A DNA stretch of 64,000 nucleotides from assembly GCF_000956175.1 (NCBI RefSeq), contig NZ_CP011070.1, positions 496,001 to 560,000 of the forward strand. The letters run 5' to 3'. The DNA is from Nitrosopumilus adriaticus. Lineage in GTDB: Archaea > Thermoproteota > Nitrososphaeria > Nitrososphaerales > Nitrosopumilaceae. The notes beneath the pieces are model-generated. The model ran no database searches. It was not told the DNA's origin and worked only from the letters and a program-made list of their open reading frames with translations. The translations under genes and the position numbers were made by a program. How positions within the stretch are numbered: position 1 is the stretch's first letter; every line of letters begins with the position of its first letter. Shown one piece after another: positions 51,282-61,074 of this stretch.

Positions 51282-54220
51282 ATGAAACGAAAAAATAAAT
51301 TCGCAATAGGATATGGGATTTTAGCAGTAGCTTTAGTTGCTGTATTTGCATTACCTATGAGTAATGTAGTCCCAAACGAAGAAAGCGCATTTGAAATTAA
51401 AGATATGTTTAATGTCTTTAACATAATTCCTGCTCAAGCAGATGATCCGACAACTCATAACATTGAGATGACCACTAAAGTACTTCCAGATGGAAGAATG
51501 GCATACCAAATGGTTAGTCACGTTATTGTTCAAAGTGATGATGACGGTGATTCTGAAGATATTACAAGTAGATATGATACTTACCATCAATTCCTGGACC
51601 AACAATAATTATTGAAGAAGGTGATGAAGTATTTCTTACCCTAAATAATGAATTAGGTGATCCAGACGAATGTGTAAGTGTACATGTTCATGGAGTTCAT
51701 TATGCTCCTGAAAGTGATGGAACCCTTGAAGAAGTAAATGGTGTTGTAGATTCTTGTGCAACTGTTGATACTCCGAGAACATTTCATTGGAATGCTGCAA
51801 AAGGCTCTGCTGGTGTATGGCCATATCATGATCATACATTTGGCAGTGAACTTGGAGCAGAACTAGAAGGGCTCTATGGAACTCTAATTGTAAATCCTAA
51901 GAAAATGGAAATGCTAACTGATGGTAAAATTAAAGACATCAAAATAGACAAGATTGACAAAGACTTTGTCCTATGGATGCAAGGAACATCCTTCTGGGGA
52001 ATGGAAATTGATCACAATAATGATGGAAAACAAACTCCTCTATGGTTGAATCCTACACTTAAAGCAGAATTAGGAGAAAAAGTCAGATTCAATGTTATCG
52101 GAATTGGTTCAGAATTCCACACATTCCACATCCATGGCCATAAATGGTTACAAGATGGAACAACAAATGTGATTGATGTACAAAATATTGGTCCTCTAAC
52201 TAGAACCTCCTTTGTAATAGAAGCAGGTGAGGGTGTTGGACCAGGAAACTGGATGTATCATTGTCATGTGTTTACCCATATGGAAGCTGGAATGAAAGGA
52301 ATCTTTGAAGTAACCACTGATGGTGCTCCAAGTGAACCAGGTCCCAGTCCATTTGATGGAATCATAAGCTTTGAAATTGTTGATGAACCAGGACCATGGT
52401 TTAAAAACAGAGCTCCTATACCGGGAACTTCTGAATCTCTAGCTGTTGCAAGCCCAGGAGATACATTAGTATTTGATATGACTACAACAAACACTGTTCA
52501 TACAATTACTAGTTTGATCTACCCTGTAGATACAGCAGCAGGTCCTGATGCAACAAACATGCCATTTGATCAAACTGATGCCTTCAAAGGAGGAGCAAAT
52601 GTTCAACTTGAAGATCCGGGATTGTATGTATTCACATGTAAGGTACATCCATACATGTTTGCAGCAGTAATTGTAGATGATCCTGCAACTACAGCTGGAT
52701 TGGACTTTGGTGAAAACATTAGAATCGTTAATGGAATCACTGTTCCAACATCTAGTTCGCTAGCAATCAAATTACTAACATCATTCTTTGTTGTAACTGA
52801 TCCAAATAATTGGCAAGACTATGATGCTGGTCTATGGAATGTTTCATTCCCACCAGTGCCAGTAATTTTGGATGGTGGTACTGTTGTTTCTGATTTGTCT
52901 GCACTAAATGTTGTAGATGCACCATTGACAACTGCTACGCCACAACATGATGGAATTGGTGAAGTTTGGATCAACACTCAGTTTGAAACATCAACAGGAA
53001 AGACTAACTATGGTTCTTCAACTGCAGTCGATACTGCAACATGGGAAGTAACCAAGAAAGTATTTGGCGATGCAGTTAACATGAATCATCCACACAACAT
53101 GTGGACAAACACTGAAAATGATATCATTTACCAAACCCAATGGTTTGACAGTAGACTCTCATCAATTGATAGGGATACTGCTGTAGTTTTAGATGATATT
53201 TTTGTTGGTGATTCTCCTTCACATGTAATGACAAGACCTGCTGATGGAAACACTGCATACATTGCAATGAATGGTGAAAATTCTGACTCTTCTGTAGTTA
53301 AGGTTTCGCTAAACCCTACAACTGGTGCATTGTCAAGTATTGGTTCTCTAAACATTGATGAGCCCCATCCACACGGTCACTGGATGAACAACGATATCAT
53401 GGTAACTCCAAATGCATTTACAGGTACATCTTCAATCTATGACTTTAACACTGATACTGCAACTGTAATTCCACACACTGAACTATTTGCTGTAGGAAAT
53501 GTGTTTGGTGTTCCAATTGCAACTGGAATGCATCCAGCTGGTGACAAGTATTATGTTGCAAATCTGTTAGATCAGACTGTAACATGTGTCTCAACTGGAG
53601 GTGATGCATGTGTAGATGGTGCAAGTCTAGTTAGTACTAAACCAATTGTATTAGTTGGGGGCATTGATCTAATTACTGGTACTCAAAGTGGTGCCGCTGG
53701 TCTTTTACCAATTCAAACTCCTGTTAGTCCTGATGGAAAATATGTAGTTACTGCTACATTATTACCTTCAATAACAATTATTGATACAGCTAGTGATGAA
53801 CTAGTTCTTAGTCTTGATTGTGATGCAGGATGCCACGGGGTTAACTTTGGTGCAAATGAAAATGGTGGTTACAATGCTTATGTTTCAAGCAAATTCTCAA
53901 ATGCATTAATCGTATTTGATCCAGAAGAAGCAATTAATGCAGATCTAGATTCGGATGGAATTCTGACATCTGGTGAAGCTGCAGGCGTAGTGGGTAGAGT
54001 AATTCTATCTGAAACTAATGCTGCTGCTGGTGCAACCTTTGATGGAACTCCAAGCGGTCTTCATGGAATGGGCGGACAAGGTGTACTTGCTATTCCAAAT
54101 CCATATGATGGCTGGATTGAAGAAACTGCTGCTTTAGTAGATTCTGGTAGTCTTTCACCTGAAGTAAATGGTTGGATTACTACTATGATTGCTAACGGAC
54201 AAGACGATCCATATCCATAG
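51282..54220 (+). pseudogene. Multicopper oxidase with plastocyanin and beta-propeller domains, frameshifted
   Basis: The first frame (51282-51608) gives a signal peptide and the start of the oxidase, ending after RYDTYHQF. From about 51584 the next phase continues naturally as PSIPGPTIIIEEGDE and runs to 54220, so one C is missing in TACC (expected TACCC). Copper motifs: HVHGVHY, WPYHDHTF, FHTFHIHGH and MYHCHVFTHMEAGM; then a cupredoxin domain with TCKVHPYM; then about 500 residues of beta-propeller-like repeats. Exported; probable role in nitrogen or copper redox chemistry. The break may be a sequencing error, a recent mutation, or slippage. Confidence 0.82.
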
Positions 54221-54236
54221 AAAATATTCTAAACAA

Positions 54237-54256
54237 TCTTTTTCTTTTTTTATTTT
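54237..54256. terminator. T-rich tract between convergent genes
   Basis: TCTTTTTCTTTTTTTATTTT lies between the oxidase stop and the end of the minus-strand MFS gene, likely ending rightward transcription. Confidence 0.4.
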
Positions 54257-55350
54257 CTAATCTTTAGTGATACTACAAATGCACAAATAATTATTGCAAT
54301 TGCAAAATACATTACTGCAACATAATCAAATAGATATGCAATACTTCCTGCAACTACCGGCCCTACTACCGTAGCAATTGATAAAGTAGAACTGAATATT
54401 CCAGTTGATGTGGAACGTGGATTGTTCTCCATCAAATGGAAATTTCCACCAATAAATAAAAATGCCCATGTTGCACCAACAAGCGACATAAATGGCATTG
54501 CCATCCACCAATCCGTAATTAATGCCAATCCAATAAATACAAAAGTTGTAAAGCCAATACCAATTTGAAACTTGGTAACATTTGATAAATGAATTTTACT
54601 TGCCATTATATTCATCAAAATAAATGCAGTCAATGTGTTTGCAACGTATACTACTGATATCTGATACAGCTCAGCTCCCAATCTTTCCATTAACATAATT
54701 GGTAAAATCGTCCATACAGCTGCTGCACCAATATGTCTTAGTAATAATGATGAAAAAAGAAATTTGTTTTTGGTAATTACATTTTTTGTAGTTCCAGGTT
54801 TGAGTTCTTTTTCTTGTTGAGGATTCGGTAGTTTGATTGTAAATAATAACCCAATTACAAATGATGCAGCACTAAGTAAGAAAATTAGTTTGAGATCATT
54901 TGCAATTCCAGCTGCTGCAATTCCAGCTAACCATCCTAATGCATGAAATGATATTACAGTAGCTGCTCGCTTTTTGTCAATGTTTGCCTCATAGGTGTAT
55001 GCAATCATTGCAGGAATCATGATTCCGCTTGCAATCCCGGCAGCAATTCTTACCAGGAAAAACATCGTGAGATCCTCTGCAAAATAATGTAGTCCAAAGG
55101 CTATTGCGCATCCAATAAAGCCAATTCTGATGAATTTGAGCCTGGTTCCTTTCTTATCTGAGTGCCTTCCAAAGTAAATCTCAGATAAAATTTGGGCAAA
55201 ACTAAATGAGGCTACTAGTAGCCCAATCTCAAAAATTGAATCTGTTACGCCCTTCGCTATTACGGGCATGAAAACAAAGATTATGGAAATCCCAGCATGC
55301 TGAAAAAAAGTGGCACTACGAACTAGGTTGTTTACTTGAAGTTTGAGCAT
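54250..55350 (-). CDS. MFS transporter (366 aa)
   Basis: About 11-12 hydrophobic helices; SEIYFGRHSDKKGTRLKF is the MFS loop 2-3 motif (G-x3-D-x2-G-R-like), and IAAGIASGIMIPAMIAYTYE a helix 4-5 signature. Substrate unknown; resembles multidrug or metabolite exporters. Distinct from the MFS gene at 12586. Converges with the oxidase. Confidence 0.85.
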   Translation of the reverse strand: MLKLQVNNLVRSATFFQHAGISIIFVFMPVIAKGVTDSIFEIGLLVASFSFAQILSEIYFGRHSDKKGTRLKFIRIGFIGCAIAFGLHYFAEDLTMFFLVRIAAGIASGIMIPAMIAYTYEANIDKKRAATVISFHALGWLAGIAAAGIANDLKLIFLLSAASFVIGLLFTIKLPNPQQEKELKPGTTKNVITKNKFLFSSLLLRHIGAAAVWTILPIMLMERLGAELYQISVVYVANTLTAFILMNIMASKIHLSNVTKFQIGIGFTTFVFIGLALITDWWMAMPFMSLVGATWAFLFIGGNFHLMENNPRSTSTGIFSSTLSIATVVGPVVAGSIAYLFDYVAVMYFAIAIIICAFVVSLKIRK

Positions 55351-55431
55351 AAATCTATAGAAAAAAACATTTCACCTAATTTCAACATACTCCCACGAAT
55401 GTACAGGGAATTTTCTGAAAAGAGTTAAACT

Positions 55432-56418
55432 GTGTCAGAGTGTTTTGAAATTAGGTTGACTGAAAAAGAGCCATTTCTTGATGCGTTAAAAAATCGAATA
55501 CTATTATTTGATGGTGCAATGGGTACTGAAATTCAAAGATATGATCCAAAACCTGAAGACTTTCCAAATAATCAAGACGGTTTTAATGATGGTTTAGTAA
55601 TTACACATCCTGAGTGGATCAAACAAATTCATAGAAATTATTTAGATGCTGGTTCTGATTGTATTGAAACAAACTCTTTTGGTTCCAATAAAATAAAACT
55701 TGATGAATATGGTTTTGGTGATCAAACAATTGAATTCAACAAAAAGATTGCGACACTTGCATCTGAAGTTTGTGCAGAATATTCTGATAAACCACGATAT
55801 GTAATTGGGTCTATGGGTCCAACAGGGTATCTACCAAGTTCTAATGATCCTGATCTAGGTCAAAAACCTCTTGATGAAATTCGTGAGGCTTTTGAATTAC
55901 AAGCTGAAGGATTAATTCTTGGCGGTGTCGATGCATTGCTTATTGAAACCAGTCAGGATATTCTTGAAGTAAAACTGGTAATTGAAGCATGTCATAATGC
56001 AATAAAAAAAACTGGCAAAAAAATTCCAATTATTGCAAATACTACTTTGGATCAATATGGGAAAATGTTGCTTGGTACAAATATCCAAGCTGCATACACA
56101 ACTGTTTCTGATATGGGAATTGATGTATTTGGATTGAATTGTTCGACTGGCCCAATTGAGATGACTCCTAGTGTAAGGTGGCTTGATGAGCAAAATGAAC
56201 ATAATGTATTGGTAGTTCCAAATGCTGGCATGCCTGAAAATGATGGAGGCCAAGCAGTTTACAAAATGACTCCTGAAAAAATGGGTAAGGCACTTGGTGA
56301 TTTTCTTGATGATTACAAAAAAGTTCGAATAATTGGCGGTTGCTGTGGGACAAATCCTGAACACATCAAGGCCCTGAGGAAAGTAATTGACGAAAGAGCC
56401 AACTCTGTCGAGGGTTAA
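55432..56418 (+). CDS. metH: Methionine synthase, homocysteine-binding part (MetH N-terminal module)
   Basis: LLFDGAMGTEIQRYD, ETNSFGSNKIKL and the C-terminal GGCCGTNPEHI with the zinc-binding Cys pair define the homocysteine S-methyltransferase barrel. In most bacteria this is fused to the pterin/cobalamin parts; here it is a separate 328-aa protein. The start is GTG. The remaining modules are encoded 32 bases downstream. Confidence 0.92.
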   Translation: MSECFEIRLTEKEPFLDALKNRILLFDGAMGTEIQRYDPKPEDFPNNQDGFNDGLVITHPEWIKQIHRNYLDAGSDCIETNSFGSNKIKLDEYGFGDQTIEFNKKIATLASEVCAEYSDKPRYVIGSMGPTGYLPSSNDPDLGQKPLDEIREAFELQAEGLILGGVDALLIETSQDILEVKLVIEACHNAIKKTGKKIPIIANTTLDQYGKMLLGTNIQAAYTTVSDMGIDVFGLNCSTGPIEMTPSVRWLDEQNEHNVLVVPNAGMPENDGGQAVYKMTPEKMGKALGDFLDDYKKVRIIGGCCGTNPEHIKALRKVIDERANSVEG

Positions 56419-56450
56419 GTATTTACAAAAACAGATGTGATTTTACTACA

Positions 56451-58949
56451 TTGACAGTTCCAAGAGTTAGTTCAGCATTAAAAGCAGTGGATCTAAAACA
56501 AATTCCTGCCCCGTTAATTATAGGGGAGAGAATCAATACTCAGGGTTCTCGAAAAGCCAAGAAATTAGTTCTTGAAGATGATTATGATGGATTGGTAGAT
56601 TTAGGACGAATTCAAGTTGAGGATGGTGCGCATTGTCTTGATGTTTGTGTTGCAACTACTGAACGTGCAGATGAACGAGAGTTTATGCTAAATTTAGTAA
56701 AACGATTAAGCTTAGAGATTGACGCTCCACTTGTAATTGATTCTACAGATCCTGAAGTCATCGAGAGTGCAGTTACTCAAATACCTGGTAGGCCAATTAT
56801 CAATTCAATAAATCTTGAAGGTGATGGAAGCCGATTTGAAAAATTAGCTCCAATTATGGCAAAGTATGGTTTACCTGCAATTGCTCTATGTATTGGACCG
56901 GAGGGTATGGCCAAAACACCTCAACAAAAAGTTGATACTGCAGAATTACTTTATGAAACAGGAAAAAAATATGGATTAAAAATTGAACAATTTATTTTTG
57001 ATGTCCTTACATTTACTTTGGCAACAGGGGAAGATGAATTTCTTGATGCTGGAAAAAATACTCTTGAAGGAATAAGATTAGTCAAAGAAAAATTTCCAAA
57101 TTGTTTTACCACATTAGGTCTAAGTAACATAAGCTTTGGTCTTGCACCCTATGCGAGAAAAATTCTAAACTCTGTTTTCTTGTATCATGCAGTCAAAACT
57201 GGTCTTGATACTGCAATAGTTAATGCAAAAGAGATTATTCCTTATGGTGAAATTGATGAGAAAGAGAAAAAACTAGCAGAAGATCTAATCTTTAACACTC
57301 ATCCAAATGCACTATCTGATTTGATTACTTATTTTGAGAATGCTGGACCTCAAAGTGGTACTGCTTCAAAGAAAGTAGATGTTGATCCTTCTTGGCCTGC
57401 AGGAAAACGCTCAAACTTTAGAATTGTAAATAGACTCAAAGATGGAATTCAAAATGATGTTGTCTATGCCATTGCAGAGAAACTTGGAAAAAATGACATT
57501 ATCAAAGATGTTGATGGGGTTCTGACACTTGATGCACCAAAAGAAGTCACTCATGACGGTGCCATTAAAACTCTCAATGAGGATTTGCTTCCTGCAATGA
57601 AAGAAGTTGGTGATAAATTTGGTTCAGGAGAGCTAATCTTGCCATTTGTTCTAAAATCCGCAGAATGCATGAAAGCTGCAGTTGGTGAACTAGAGAAATA
57701 TCTCGTTAAAGAAGAGGGAACAAGTAAGGGCGTACTTGTTTTAGGTACTGTTTATGGTGATGTTCATGATATAGGAAAGAATCTTGTAAAGACCATTTTC
57801 CAAAATAATGGATATACTGTACATGATTTGGGAAAACAAGTTCCTTTACAAAAATTCCTTGAAAAAATTGATGAAACAAAACCTGATGCAATCGGATTGT
57901 CTGCATTACTTGTGTCAACTTCAAAACAAATGAAATTCTTTGTAGAACATGCAAGAAAAAACAATATGACTATTCCAATTCTTTGTGGCGGTGCTGCAAT
58001 TAACAGTAATTACATAAACCGAATTGCAAAAGAAGATGGAATTTATGAACCTGGGGTATTTTATTGCAACACCATGTTTGAGGGTCTTAAAACAATGGAT
58101 GTTTTGGTTTCAGATCAAAAACCAAAACTGTTAACAGATTGGAAGGAAAAGTTGGAGAACTGGAAAGAAAAATCTAAAGCCGATGTAGATCCTGACACAC
58201 TTCCAAAAAGTAACATCAAACCTGTAAAAGCACCTAATCCAAAAACAATTGGGGATCCAATTCGATTAAAAGCAGATCAAATCAATATGGCCGAAGTTTG
58301 GACCATGATTGATAAAAAATCTCTCTTCAAATTATCTTGGGGTTTGAGGGGAAAGGCAGGCTCTGAATCAGAGGATGATCATGAACAATTGTTAACTGAA
58401 TGGAAAATGAGAATTATTAGAGAAAAACTCTTTGAACCTGAAATTGTTTATGGCTATTTCAAATGTCATAATAAAGATAGAAAATTACTCGTTGAGAATC
58501 CTCATGGTGATGATGTTGAATTAGAATTTCCTCGTTCTACAAAACCCGAACACTTGTGCCTGACTGATTATTTTGGTGATGATGATATTGTTGCATTTCA
58601 ATCCGTAACTGTGGGAAATAAAGTGGCAAATATTATTGAGCAATGGAATAAGGAAGACAAATACACTGATGCATATTATCTACATGGACTTGCAGTTGAG
58701 GTTGCAGAAGCCTTAGCTGAATGGGTGAATCAAAAAATAAAATCTGAATTGAATTTAGAAAAAGGTGGTCTTAGATATAGTTGGGGATTTCCAAGTTGTC
58801 CTGATGTTTCCCAACACCATTTAGTGTGGAAATTATTACAACCTGAAAAATCAGGTATGACTCTTACTGAATCTGGACAAATTATTCCTGAACAATCAAC
58901 TGCAGCAATAGTTATTCATCATCCAGATGCAAAATATTTTGTTATCTAA
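56451..58949 (+). CDS. metH: Methionine synthase, pterin/cobalamin/activation modules (MetH C-terminal)
   Basis: 832 aa, TTG start. Residues 15-280 are a pterin-binding barrel (LIIGERINTQGSRKAKKLVL), followed by the cobalamin cap and B12 domain with GDVHDIGKNLV (lower axial His) and a C-terminal activation domain (RYSWGFPSCPDV). Works with the gene at 55432 to make methionine using methyl-tetrahydrofolate-type carriers and cobalamin, which these archaea synthesise. Confidence 0.93.
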   Translation: MTVPRVSSALKAVDLKQIPAPLIIGERINTQGSRKAKKLVLEDDYDGLVDLGRIQVEDGAHCLDVCVATTERADEREFMLNLVKRLSLEIDAPLVIDSTDPEVIESAVTQIPGRPIINSINLEGDGSRFEKLAPIMAKYGLPAIALCIGPEGMAKTPQQKVDTAELLYETGKKYGLKIEQFIFDVLTFTLATGEDEFLDAGKNTLEGIRLVKEKFPNCFTTLGLSNISFGLAPYARKILNSVFLYHAVKTGLDTAIVNAKEIIPYGEIDEKEKKLAEDLIFNTHPNALSDLITYFENAGPQSGTASKKVDVDPSWPAGKRSNFRIVNRLKDGIQNDVVYAIAEKLGKNDIIKDVDGVLTLDAPKEVTHDGAIKTLNEDLLPAMKEVGDKFGSGELILPFVLKSAECMKAAVGELEKYLVKEEGTSKGVLVLGTVYGDVHDIGKNLVKTIFQNNGYTVHDLGKQVPLQKFLEKIDETKPDAIGLSALLVSTSKQMKFFVEHARKNNMTIPILCGGAAINSNYINRIAKEDGIYEPGVFYCNTMFEGLKTMDVLVSDQKPKLLTDWKEKLENWKEKSKADVDPDTLPKSNIKPVKAPNPKTIGDPIRLKADQINMAEVWTMIDKKSLFKLSWGLRGKAGSESEDDHEQLLTEWKMRIIREKLFEPEIVYGYFKCHNKDRKLLVENPHGDDVELEFPRSTKPEHLCLTDYFGDDDIVAFQSVTVGNKVANIIEQWNKEDKYTDAYYLHGLAVEVAEALAEWVNQKIKSELNLEKGGLRYSWGFPSCPDVSQHHLVWKLLQPEKSGMTLTESGQIIPEQSTAAIVIHHPDAKYFVI

Positions 58950-59683
58950 TTTGATAATTTCTTCAAAAATTCATTCAATCCATTAAAGTCACTAGGAGAA
59001 GTAATTAACACGTCTCCTGTAATTTTTTGTGTTTTATCCAGCAACTCTTCAAATTCTTGAGAATATGTTGCTAAATCTAAATTCAAAAACTTTGCAGATT
59101 TTTCATTTTTAGGTGATGGGTACAAAAGAATGGGAATTACTGAAAATCCCTTTAAATTATCAGATAAAATCTTGACCTGTTCTATGTTTTGAATTACCTG
59201 AGTCATGAATCCTTTGGGCTTTGATTCTAATTTTTTTCCAATTTTGGAAAAATTAGGCTTGTTGGAAATAGATAGGTACAAATCGATTTTTGAATAAAGT
59301 CCTTGCTCTCTTAACTTCTTGACAACCGTGCTGGGAATTTGACCTGAATCTTGTTTTCCTGACTGTGATGGATCTCCCATTAATACTAGAATTCCTGAAA
59401 AACCTATTGCAATACAATTATCTACAAACTCTGAGATTTCTTTTTCACTCTTGTCTCTAACTCTTAGACTCACAGTGATTGGTAAATTCGGAATCTCTTT
59501 TCTGATAATCTTTCCAACCTCTATTGGAGATACTCTTTGAAATCCTAATACATTTTCAGTTAGATGAATTGCATCACATTTTTTTGAAATCATTTTTATT
59601 TTATCTATGAATTTTAAAATGGATTCGTTTGTATCAACATCAGGTAAAATTTTTGGTGGATTTGCTTCGTACCTGATTGTCAT
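58946..59683 (-). CDS. Methylenetetrahydrofolate reductase-like protein (MetF family)
   Basis: MetF-like TIM barrel: CDAIHLTENVLG, LPITVSLRVRDKSEKEI, GFSGILVLMGDPSQSG and KPKGFMTQVIQN. At 245 aa it is shorter than bacterial MetF, and supplies the methyl group for the neighbouring split MetH. Its carrier could be a folate or an archaeal pterin. Converges with metH, with a 4-base overlap. Confidence 0.82.
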   Translation of the reverse strand: MTIRYEANPPKILPDVDTNESILKFIDKIKMISKKCDAIHLTENVLGFQRVSPIEVGKIIRKEIPNLPITVSLRVRDKSEKEISEFVDNCIAIGFSGILVLMGDPSQSGKQDSGQIPSTVVKKLREQGLYSKIDLYLSISNKPNFSKIGKKLESKPKGFMTQVIQNIEQVKILSDNLKGFSVIPILLYPSPKNEKSAKFLNLDLATYSQEFEELLDKTQKITGDVLITSPSDFNGLNEFLKKLSN

Positions 59684-59738
59684 ATTCTAATTCCTTCAAA
59701 CCTTGGTTAAAACCTTTGAATACTGAAACCCATATGGA

Positions 59739-60305
59739 ATGGTAGGAAAGATTGAAATGAATTTAGATGATCTGAAATTCGAACTCTCAAAACCTGTAAA
59801 ACCAAAAATCGATTATGATGAAAAATATCGATTGGCGTCAGTGCTTGTTGTAATTTATGGAAAAGAACCAAAAATCGTAATGACTGAAAAACCTCAAGAT
59901 ATGAAATTCCATGCAGGTGAAATATCCTTTCCTGGAGGTAAAATAGAAGATGATGATTTTGATCTTCTTCATACTGCATTGCGTGAAACCCATGAAGAGA
60001 TTGGACTTGAAATTTCACGGGAACAGGTAATTGGTCAACTTGAACCTGTAGTTACTTTGAATTCCGGATTTCTGATTTTACCATTTATTTCAATCGTTGA
60101 TGAAATTCCTCCTTTGTCATCTAATCGTGAAGTTGAAAAAATTTTTCATATTCCCTTTGAACCATTTTTACAGACCATGGCTAAAGATCCCGATCCTTCT
60201 CATAATATCATTCAAGAGATGTATACTTTTGAGTATCAAAATCAAATAGTCTGGGGAGCATCTGCAAGAATCTTAAAACAGATTAGAAATATTCTCAAAT
60301 TTTGA
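59739..60305 (+). CDS. Nudix hydrolase (CoA pyrophosphatase-like)
   Basis: The Nudix box GGKIEDDDFDLLHTALRETH, continuing EEIGLE, has the G-x5-E-x7-REUxEExGU pattern. LASVLVVIYGKEPKIVMTEK and ISFPGG before it resemble CoA/NADH pyrophosphatases. A housecleaning role is likely; substrate unproven. ATG 59739 or 59757 are both possible. Confidence 0.88.
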   Translation: MVGKIEMNLDDLKFELSKPVKPKIDYDEKYRLASVLVVIYGKEPKIVMTEKPQDMKFHAGEISFPGGKIEDDDFDLLHTALRETHEEIGLEISREQVIGQLEPVVTLNSGFLILPFISIVDEIPPLSSNREVEKIFHIPFEPFLQTMAKDPDPSHNIIQEMYTFEYQNQIVWGASARILKQIRNILKF

Positions 60306-60309
60306 GATT

Positions 60310-60320
60310 CATTTAAAAAG
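60310..60320 (+). promoter_or_regulatory. TATA-like box for the ribosomal protein operon
   Basis: CATTTAAAAAG is centred 28 bases before ATG 60343. Confidence 0.45.
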
Positions 60321-60342
60321 AGCTCTTCGTGCCTGAAAAACT

Positions 60343-60501
60343 ATGGCTGCACGCAAGTCCTCTCCAAGAAAAATCCGTCTTTTAAAAAAGACAAGACAAG
60401 CATCACCCGTACCAGCTTGGATTATTCTCAAAACAAAGAGAAGTGTTAGAACAAATCCAAAACGTAGGGCTTGGAGATCAACTGATGTGGAGGTAGGATA
60501 G
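60343..60501 (+). CDS. rpl39e: Large-subunit ribosomal protein eL39
   Basis: 52 aa, highly basic: MAARKSSPRKIRLLKKTRQA, then VPAWIILKTKRSVRTNPKRR and AWRSTDVEVG. Length and the P-K-R-R-A-W-R-S/T end match eL39, which lines the peptide exit tunnel. Its TAG is followed directly by the eL31 ATG. Too short for many gene-length cut-offs. Confidence 0.95.
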   Translation: MAARKSSPRKIRLLKKTRQASPVPAWIILKTKRSVRTNPKRRAWRSTDVEVG

Positions 60502-60816
60502 ATGTCTCAAGAATTAGAACGTGTTTATACAATTAATCTAGGTAAAGCTTTACTTTCACAATCTCAACATAGAGCTGTTAGGGCAATCAACATGATCAAA
60601 GAATTTGCTCGACATCATATGAAAGTAGAACAAATAAAAATTGAGGAAGAACTTGCTCATTTGATTTGGGCAAAAGGAGTTAGAAGCCCTCCAAGAAAAA
60701 TTCGAGTTAGAATGAGTAAAACTGATGAAGGATATGTTCTTGTTTCCCCATATACTGATGAAGTAGAATCTACTGTAACTCCTGAAAAAGAGACTAAAAA
60801 ATTCCAGATAAAGTAG
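60502..60816 (+). CDS. rpl31e: Large-subunit ribosomal protein eL31, tail out of frame
   Basis: 104 aa: ERVYTINLGKALLSQSQHRA, RAINMIKEFARHHMKVEQ and HLIWAKGVRSPPRKIRVRMS are typical of eL31 at the tunnel exit. The frame stops at TAG 60816. In the next phase the sequence continues without a stop as IPDKVEEPAKEAPKK and seven 10-residue repeats to 61031. Adding one A to the AAAAAA run near 60796 joins them, so the full protein probably has a charged Lys/Glu/Pro/Ala tail. Confidence 0.9.
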   Translation: MSQELERVYTINLGKALLSQSQHRAVRAINMIKEFARHHMKVEQIKIEEELAHLIWAKGVRSPPRKIRVRMSKTDEGYVLVSPYTDEVESTVTPEKETKKFQIK

Positions 60817-61025
60817 AAGAACCAGCTAAAGAAGCACCAAAGAAAGAAGAACCAGCTAAAGAAGCACCAAAGAAAGAAGAACCAGCTAAAGAAGCACCAA
60901 AGAAAGAAGAACCAGCTAAAGAAGCACCAAAGAAAGAAGAACCAGCTAAAGAAGCACCAAAGAAAGAAGAACCAGCTAAAGAAGCACCAAAGAAAGAAGA
61001 ACCAGCTAAAGAAGCACCAAAGAAA
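60816..61025 (+). repeat. Seven perfect 30-bp tandem repeats
   Basis: The unit GAAGAACCAGCTAAAGAAGC followed by ACCAAAGAAA repeats seven times without a change and is followed by GAATAA. It codes EEPAKEAPKK per unit in the phase one base behind eL31. Perfect identity suggests recent expansion; unit number could vary between strains. Confidence 0.95.
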
Positions 61026-61074
61026 GAATAAACAATAAACTCTAAAAAATTATAATTTTAAAAATTATTTTATT

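Noticed and set aside
55912-56364. 150-codon antisense frame within metH
   Set aside because: Shadow of a conserved catalytic barrel; no start context or motif.
60816-61025. CRISPR array
   Set aside because: The repeats are contiguous 30-mers without spacers and encode a regular peptide tail; no cas genes are present.
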